The notes beneath the pieces were generated by a model, which searched no databases, was not told the origin of the DNA, and was given only the letters and a program-made list of their open reading frames with translations. 36,018 bases of DNA. Origin: Deinococcus rhizophilus (lineage in GTDB: Bacteria; Deinococcota; Deinococci; Deinococcales; Deinococcaceae). Position numbers and translations under genes: made by a program. The stretch is taken from assembly GCF_030271215.1 (NCBI RefSeq), contig NZ_JASNGB010000011.1, forward strand, positions 1-36,018, written 5' to 3'. Shown here piece after piece: positions 29,254 through 36,018 of the stretch (position 1 is its first letter; the number at the start of each line of letters is the position of its first letter).

Positions 29254-29865
29254 TCAGCGGCCGGACTGCAGGGCCGCCTGCCACCCCGCCCGCGTGACCC
29301 GCGCGAGCACGGTGAACGAACCGTCTGGCCGGGGCCGCAGCACTGCCGCCTCGCCCTCGGCGAGCATCCACCCCGTCGTCAGGCGGAGATTTTGCTCGTG
29401 GGTGACGATCAGGGTGTTGGTGCCCGCGCGGGGCGGCGTGCCCAGCAGGGCGCGGAGGTTGGCGACCACCCGTCCCCGGTCCGCCCCGGTCCCGCTGCGG
29501 AAGCAGGGATTGTTCAGCGCCGGGGTGGGCGTCACCCGCCCGGCCAGCAGCGCGGCGCTGTCCCGGTTGCGGCAATACTCGCCGCTCAGCACCGTGCCGA
29601 GCGGAAGGCGCAGCTCCCGCAGCAGACTGCCGACTGCCCGCGCCTCTGCCCGCCCCTGGGTGCTGAGCAGGCGCTGGGCCGTGCAGTCGCCCGGCGTCAC
29701 GTTGGGCGTGTCCGCCCCCTCGGTGCCAAAGTGCCGGAAGTACAGCACCAGCCCCCCGGCCCGCAGTTGCGAGAGCAGGGCGGGGCTGACCTCCTGCGGA
29801 ATCCCGCCCGACTGGGCGGCGGCGGGAGAGAGCAGGAGGGAGAGGGCCAGACACAGGCGGCGCAT
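29254..29865 (-). CDS. Secreted histidine phosphatase family protein
   Basis: Predicted 203 aa with a signal peptide (MRRLCLALSLLLSPAAAQS). The phosphoacceptor motif reads YFRHFGTEG (Arg44-His45) where most members have RHG; Phe replaces Gly. A second His is in VTHEQN (His156) and a supporting Arg is in SGEYCRN. It keeps the four main catalytic positions, so activity is plausible despite the Phe. It should act in the periplasm on a phosphomonoester. TACGCT 5 nt before the ATG at 29865 suggests a leaderless message. The ligase gene begins 100 bp downstream. Confidence 0.82.
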   Translation of the reverse strand: MRRLCLALSLLLSPAAAQSGGIPQEVSPALLSQLRAGGLVLYFRHFGTEGADTPNVTPGDCTAQRLLSTQGRAEARAVGSLLRELRLPLGTVLSGEYCRNRDSAALLAGRVTPTPALNNPCFRSGTGADRGRVVANLRALLGTPPRAGTNTLIVTHEQNLRLTTGWMLAEGEAAVLRPRPDGSFTVLARVTRAGWQAALQSGR

Positions 29866-29870
29866 GGGCC

Positions 29871-29876
29871 AGCGTA
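29871..29876 (-). promoter_or_regulatory. Leaderless -10 box (TACGCT) for the histidine phosphatase gene
   Basis: On the minus strand TACGCT ends 5 nt before ATG 29865. Confidence 0.6.
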
Positions 29877-29917
29877 GGCGGCTGTCGTGGGGGCGACCGT
29901 GCTCAACCCGCCCAAAG

Positions 29918-29943
29918 AAAAAACCCCAGCCGGGAGACTGGGG
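29918..29943 (-). terminator. Intrinsic terminator of the rpsF-ssb-rpsR-rplI operon
   Basis: CCCCAG (29924-29929) pairs with CTGGGG (29938-29943). On the minus strand it is followed by TTTTTT (29923-29918). It is 20 bp past the rplI stop. Confidence 0.9.
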
Positions 29944-29963
29944 CCTGCTGCACGGGTTCGCGC

Positions 29964-30404
<441 letters not shown>

Positions 30405-30418
30405 GTCAGGGTCCTCCT

Positions 30419-30694
<276 letters not shown>

Positions 30695-30717
30695 GGGGAG
30701 TCCTTACACCCTGCCTC

Positions 30718-31610
<893 letters not shown>

Positions 31611-31696
31611 CTCCTTATTTGCTGGCGGGGTACAGGATGTACACGTACTGGGAGCTTCTGACTGGCTGGCGGGATTGGCCCTTGCGGGTTGACCGG

Positions 31697-31726
31697 AGCA
31701 TAGCAACTCCGGCCCGATTACGTCAA
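31697..31726 (-). promoter_or_regulatory. ssb promoter
   Basis: On the minus strand TTGACG (31726-31721), an 18-bp spacer and TATGCT (31702-31697). It lies between rpsF and ssb, about 95 nt from the ssb ATG. The -35 is inside the RDRM palindrome. Confidence 0.8.
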
Positions 31727-31734
31727 TAGCGTAA
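31718..31734 (-). promoter_or_regulatory. Radiation/desiccation response motif (RDRM), DdrO operator
   Basis: The 17-bp palindrome TTACGCTATTGACGTAA, read on the minus strand, departs from the published consensus TTATGTYATTGACATAA at three or four positions, in symmetric pairs or the centre. It abuts the rpsF stop codon and contains the ssb -35. DdrO binding here would repress ssb until the IrrE/PprI protease cleaves DdrO. Confidence 0.8.
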
Positions 31735-32043
31735 TCAGGCCTTCTTGGTCTTCCACTCCGGGCGGTCCTTGACCACCAGGATGCGGCGCACGTTGTCGCG
31801 CAGGCGCAGGGGAGCAGCGATGGTCTGCTCGGGGTTGCCCCCGGCCCGGATGGTGTACATCAGGTAATAGCCCTCGCGGTCCTTGTCCACGGCGTAGGCG
31901 AGTCGGCGGTTGCCGAGGTCGTCGAGGTTCGTGATCTCGGCCCCGTTGCCGCGCAGGGTGTTCTCGATGTAGTCCTTCTCGATTTGCACCTGTTCGGCGC
32001 TGAGGTTGGGGTTCAGAATCAGGTTCAGGTCGTACTGGTTCAT
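31735..32043 (-). CDS. rpsF: 30S ribosomal protein S6
   Basis: Predicted 102 aa. MNQYDLNLILNPNLSAEQVQ at the start, then LGNRRLAYAVDKDREGYYLM and a C-terminal DNVRRILVVKDRPEWKTKKA. Typical S6 size and pattern. GAGGTGA precedes the ATG at 32043. It is the first gene of the operon; an extended -10 (TGCTAAAGT, 32129-32121) about 80 nt upstream is a plausible promoter. Confidence 0.95.
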   Translation of the reverse strand: MNQYDLNLILNPNLSAEQVQIEKDYIENTLRGNGAEITNLDDLGNRRLAYAVDKDREGYYLMYTIRAGGNPEQTIAAPLRLRDNVRRILVVKDRPEWKTKKA

Positions 32044-32120
32044 GGTTCACCTCGCTTCCAGCCGCGTGCAGGCCGAGTGCTTTCCACATGGGCAAGCCTC
32101 GCCGCGCGGCGCAACTGGCA

Positions 32121-32129
32121 ACTTTAGCA
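32121..32129 (-). promoter_or_regulatory. Extended -10 promoter candidate for rpsF
   Basis: TGCTAAAGT on the minus strand, fitting TGN-TANNNT. No clear -35 is seen. Confidence 0.45.
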
Positions 32130-32200
32130 GAGACGCCGCCGCCTTGCCAGAGCGCCCTGGCCCATGCCCCCACCGCCCCCTCCCGCCGATCAGGGCCCGG

Positions 32201-32206
32201 TACGCT
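32201..32206 (+). promoter_or_regulatory. Leaderless -10 box (TACGCT) for the DinB-like gene
   Basis: TACGCT ends 5 nt before ATG 32212; no Shine-Dalgarno sequence. Confidence 0.65.
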
Positions 32207-32211
32207 GGGGC

Positions 32212-32730
32212 ATGAGCGACAGTCAACCACAGCACGGGCAGCCGCAGCACTGGATGGACGGACTCCTCGATATCCTGCAGGAAGCGGTGGAGGGTGGTGA
32301 GCTGGGGCAGGGCACCGCCTTTCTGGACGGCACGGCGGCGGATGGAAGCGGCAACCACGGCCTGCTCGCCACGCTGGCGGCCCTGAGCGCCGAGCAGGCC
32401 AGCCGGGACGTGAACGGCACGTCGGTCGCCGGCCAGGCGCGGCACGCGGCCCTGCATCTGGAGGTCGTCGTGCGCTGGGAACGTGACGGGGACCGGGGAC
32501 CCTTCGACTGGAAGGGCAGCTTTCACCCTGCGGAGGTCAGCACCCCGGAGTGGGTCGACCTCCAGGCCCGGGTGCGGCAAGCCTACGACGGGGTGGTGGC
32601 CTTCGCCCGCACGCAGACGGACTTCCCGGTGACCGGGGACGCGACCGGGGGACTGGCCGGGACCATCGCCCACGTCGCCTACCACCTGGGTGCTATCCGG
32701 CAGATGGTCAAGGCGCTGGGGTCCGGATGA
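32212..32730 (+). CDS. DinB-like (four-helix bundle) protein
   Basis: Predicted 172 aa. Helical throughout, with His residues at GNHGLLATL, RHAALHLEVVVRW and HVAYHLGAIRQMVKAL. The last helix, H-x3-H followed by LGAIRQM, is characteristic of DinB/YfiT-type metal-binding bundles. Deinococcus has expanded this family, and some members respond to DNA damage; the biochemical role is mostly unknown, with thiol transfer known for some relatives. The ATG overlaps no upstream gene. Its stop overlaps the next start (ATGA at 32727-32730), so translation is coupled to the double GNAT. It is divergent from rpsF. Confidence 0.75.
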   Translation: MSDSQPQHGQPQHWMDGLLDILQEAVEGGELGQGTAFLDGTAADGSGNHGLLATLAALSAEQASRDVNGTSVAGQARHAALHLEVVVRWERDGDRGPFDWKGSFHPAEVSTPEWVDLQARVRQAYDGVVAFARTQTDFPVTGDATGGLAGTIAHVAYHLGAIRQMVKALGSG

Positions 32731-33677
32731 CCCCGTCCGTTCGCCCTTTCGCTCCCGAGGACGCACCCGCCTGGCTCGCCCTCGTGAACCGCGTGACCGG
32801 CCGCCAGACCACCCTGGACGCTTTTCACGCCGAAGAGGCCCGGCGCACTTCGGCGCACTTTAGCCGCCGCTGGGTGGTGGGCGAGAGGGAAGAGCTTCGG
32901 GGGCTGGCGCACCTCTACGCCTTCCCCTTCGATCCGCCGGGCTTCCTGCACGCCAGCATCTTGGTTGCGCCCGAGGCGAGGGGACAGGGGCCAGGCCAGG
33001 CGCTGTGGCACACCCTGGAAGCGGCCGCCCGCAAGCACGGTGCAGCGGGCCTCGCCGCTGACGTGGCCGAGACTGACTCCGGGAGCCTGAGGTGGGCCGA
33101 GCGCCGGGGCTTTGGCGTCCACGCCCACCGCTTCGCCTCGGAACTGGACCTCATGACGTTCGGCGAGACGCCCCACCTCCCGGCGCTGGCACGGGCGCGA
33201 GCGCGGGGAGTGGCTTTCACGGACCCCGGCGCGGCGGGTGGGCGGACAGTGGAGCGGTATCTGGCGTTCGTGGCGGACCGCCTCACCGAAACACCCGACC
33301 TCGCCGGACACCCCCGCTGGCCGTCCGCTCAGGTCCGCGAGGCACTGCGCCTGGACGGGCATGGCCGCCTCGACTGGCTGATTCTGGCGGTGGGGCCAGG
33401 GGGCCACTGGCTGGGCACAGCTGCGGTGATTCCCCAGCGCGACCTCGCCCACAACCTCCTCACGGCCACCCACCCGGAAGCGAGGGGCCAGGGTCTGGCC
33501 CTTCCCCTCAAGCTGCATGCCATCCGCCGGGCACGGGCGGCGGGCTTCCGGGTCATGCGGACCAACAACCACAGCCAGAACGCGCCCATGCTGGCCGTCA
33601 ACCGCCGTCTGGGCTTTGAGTCGCGGCCTGGTCGGTACGCACTGCACCTGCCCCTGGCCGCTACTTCCGGCGCTTGA
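32727..33677 (+). CDS. Tandem GNAT acetyltransferase
   Basis: Predicted 316 aa, two GNAT domains. The first has motif A at ILVAPEARGQGPGQALWHTL; the second has TATHPEARGQGLALPLKLHAI, and ends NAPMLAVNRRLGFESRPGRY. The second motif A lacks the third Gly of the R-G-x-G-x-G loop, so the two halves may differ in acetyl-CoA binding. The substrate is unknown. The start overlaps the DinB-like stop. The 3' end overlaps the protein kinase gene on the other strand by 17 bp. Confidence 0.82.
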   Translation: MTPSVRPFAPEDAPAWLALVNRVTGRQTTLDAFHAEEARRTSAHFSRRWVVGEREELRGLAHLYAFPFDPPGFLHASILVAPEARGQGPGQALWHTLEAAARKHGAAGLAADVAETDSGSLRWAERRGFGVHAHRFASELDLMTFGETPHLPALARARARGVAFTDPGAAGGRTVERYLAFVADRLTETPDLAGHPRWPSAQVREALRLDGHGRLDWLILAVGPGGHWLGTAAVIPQRDLAHNLLTATHPEARGQGLALPLKLHAIRRARAAGFRVMRTNNHSQNAPMLAVNRRLGFESRPGRYALHLPLAATSGA

Positions 33678-34617
33678 AGGGATTCCAGCGGCTCCCGGCG
33701 TCGGCGGCTTCCGGCGTGGCGGGCAGGTCCCCGACCGGCGCGTGCCTTCCGACGGGGCGCGGAGCCGGGGCCTGCGCCAGAGGTGGGCAGGCTTCCTCGT
33801 CCTTCTCTCCCAGAGCCGTCAGCAGGGCGCGGCGCAGAGCATCCGCCGCAGGGCGGTCGCCGGGCCGCTTGGCGAGGCACAGGTCGAGCAGCCGGGCGAC
33901 GGGCCGGGCCAGCTCCGGACAGTGGGCCGAGAGCGGCGGCGCGAAACGGTTGAGGTGCGCGGCCATCAGCTCCTCGTAGGTGTCCCCCTGAAAGGGCCGC
34001 GCCCCGGCCAGGACCTCATGGGCAAGCACCCCCAGGCTGTAGACGTCGCTCGCCGGACTGCTGGGGTCGCCCCGGTAGATCTCGGGAGCCATGTAAAAGG
34101 GACTGCCGCTCGCGTGCCCCCCCTGCGCCGTGAAGTACGCACTGCCCAGGTCCCCCAGCGCGGCCCGCCCACCGTCCAGATAGACGTTCTGCGGCTTCAC
34201 GTCCTGATGCACCACGCCTAAGGCGTGCAGGTACGCCAGTCCGGAGGCGAGGTCCGCGAGGAGGCGCAGCGGCGACTCCACCGGCCGCGCCCCCCGCGCG
34301 TGCCCGGCCAGGGCGTCGGACAGCGTGCCCTCCGCGTAGTGCCGCAGGGCGAGGTAGGCCCGCGCCCCGAACGGACTCCCCGCGTAGCCGCGAATCACAT
34401 GGGGGTGCCGGAATTGCAGCGTCAGCCGCACCTCGTTGGCAAAGCGTTCGGCCGCTTCCTGGTCGCGCAGCGTGCACTCCAGCGGCACCTTGAGGGCCAC
34501 CTCGCGCCCGCGCGGGTCCTGCGCCAGGTGCACCAACGAGGTCTGCCCCCGCCCCAGCACTTGCAGGAGGCGGTAGCCCGGAGGGGTTCGGTCGGAGGAG
34601 GAGCGCTCTGGAATCAT
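33661..34617 (-). CDS. Serine/threonine protein kinase, non-RD type
   Basis: Predicted 318 aa with one Hanks-type kinase domain (about residues 14-275). Glycine-rich loop GRGQTSLV; Lys43 in VALKVP; Glu62 in helix C; catalytic loop VHQDVKPQN with Asp139, Lys141 and Asn144; metal site Asp156 in GDLGSA; MAPE activation-segment end. The Arg of HRD is Gln, so the kinase is of the non-RD kind and may not need activation-loop phosphorylation. No membrane segment or extracellular domain: a cytosolic kinase with a short Pro-rich tail. All core catalytic residues are kept. The substrate is unknown. TACCCC 6 nt before the ATG resembles a leaderless -10. Confidence 0.9.
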   Translation of the reverse strand: MIPERSSSDRTPPGYRLLQVLGRGQTSLVHLAQDPRGREVALKVPLECTLRDQEAAERFANEVRLTLQFRHPHVIRGYAGSPFGARAYLALRHYAEGTLSDALAGHARGARPVESPLRLLADLASGLAYLHALGVVHQDVKPQNVYLDGGRAALGDLGSAYFTAQGGHASGSPFYMAPEIYRGDPSSPASDVYSLGVLAHEVLAGARPFQGDTYEELMAAHLNRFAPPLSAHCPELARPVARLLDLCLAKRPGDRPAADALRRALLTALGEKDEEACPPLAQAPAPRPVGRHAPVGDLPATPEAADAGSRWNPFKRRK

Positions 34618-34717
34618 GGCAGGGGGGTAAGGGTGAAGGGGACCCCGTAAGTTCCCCTACAGTGTCCCCAGTCTAGAGCGGCGATGTCACCGCAATCTGT
34701 CGGAATGTGGGGCAGCC

Positions 34718-35813
<1,096 letters not shown>

Positions 35814-35875
35814 GGGCGTGCCTCCCTTCCGCGGCCTTCCCGTTGAGCGGGAGCGCGGGCTGATTGCCACCGGGA

Positions 35876-35881
35876 AGTATA
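35876..35881 (-). promoter_or_regulatory. prfB -10 candidate (TATACT)
   Basis: TATACT on the minus strand lies 63 nt upstream of the prfB ATG. No good -35 is seen at 17 bp. A small hairpin (TCCCG/CGGGA, 35838-35852) lies in the leader. Confidence 0.45.
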
Positions 35882-36018
35882 GGTGAGCGCTCCATACAGG
35901 CGGAGGACCGCCGCCACCGCCCCGGTTTGGCCTCCGCTTGGACCCCCAGCCAGCCGCACGTTTTGGGAGGATGTGCAGACTCGGGCGGGGGGAGTTGACA
36001 GGCGTGGGGGCGGGGTGT

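Noticed and set aside
27699..29297. 532-codon open frame antisense to the acyl-CoA ligase
   Set aside because: No recognisable domain or start signal; the ligase is complete.

Overview
The window is about 36 kb of very GC-rich DNA packed with genes on both strands, and it reads as a chromosomal segment of a Deinococcus species. Four things point there: an SSB with two OB folds in an rpsF-ssb-rpsR-rplI operon; a 17-bp palindrome in front of ssb that matches the radiation/desiccation response motif (RDRM) bound by DdrO; at least thirteen genes with a TANNNT -10 box only 5-7 nt from an ATG or GTG start, the hallmark of leaderless transcripts common in this genus; and overall gene content (RNase Y, DinB-like, Nudix, beta-CASP nuclease, GNATs). 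The species cannot be named from sequence alone.

Layout, left to right. 1-224: start of sucA (leftward, cut by the edge). 476-2016: a low-complexity BON-domain protein and a small acidic protein, separated by an 18-bp perfect hairpin. 2218-3914: a MarR regulator translationally coupled to a cytochrome P450, with a dyad operator candidate upstream. 4157-8655: ppx-pdxY (coupled), a convergent Nudix hydrolase, then an ECH1-like dienoyl-CoA isomerase followed by a DECR2-like 2,4-dienoyl-CoA reductase. 8687-13128: dacB, xseA with a tiny CrcB-like ORF upstream, corA and a GNAT. 13141-15681: a leftward tatD-gcdH-MOSC operon. 15747-19129: an AIM24 protein, then an LptC-like gene and two OstA/LptA-like genes. 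19157-21285: a leftward uspA-ldh-hydrolase operon with overlapping stop/start codons. 21376-24862: beta-CASP nuclease, DEDDh exonuclease, DUF3105 lipoprotein, 3-mercaptopyruvate sulfurtransferase. 25398-29865: RNase Y, an acyl-CoA ligase and a secreted histidine phosphatase, with two roughly 500-bp non-coding regions that hold dispersed repeats. 29918-32043: the rpsF-ssb-rpsR-rplI operon and its terminator. 32212-35813: DinB-like plus double GNAT, a protein kinase, and prfB with a programmed +1 frameshift.

Functional themes. Several enzymes converge on acyl-CoA breakdown (ligase, dienoyl-CoA isomerase, dienoyl-CoA reductase, glutaryl-CoA dehydrogenase, 2-oxoglutarate dehydrogenase). A second group handles RNA and DNA (RNase Y, beta-CASP nuclease, DEDDh exonuclease, XseA, SSB). 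The three-gene Lpt-like cluster is the best candidate for an under-described system, because Deinococcus has an outer membrane but is generally described as lacking LPS. Non-coding signals worth attention are the RDRM inside the ssb promoter, a near-consensus promoter that runs straight into a terminator at 24907-24968, a 10-bp inverted repeat in the RNase Y leader, and a degenerate repeat family flanking RNase Y.
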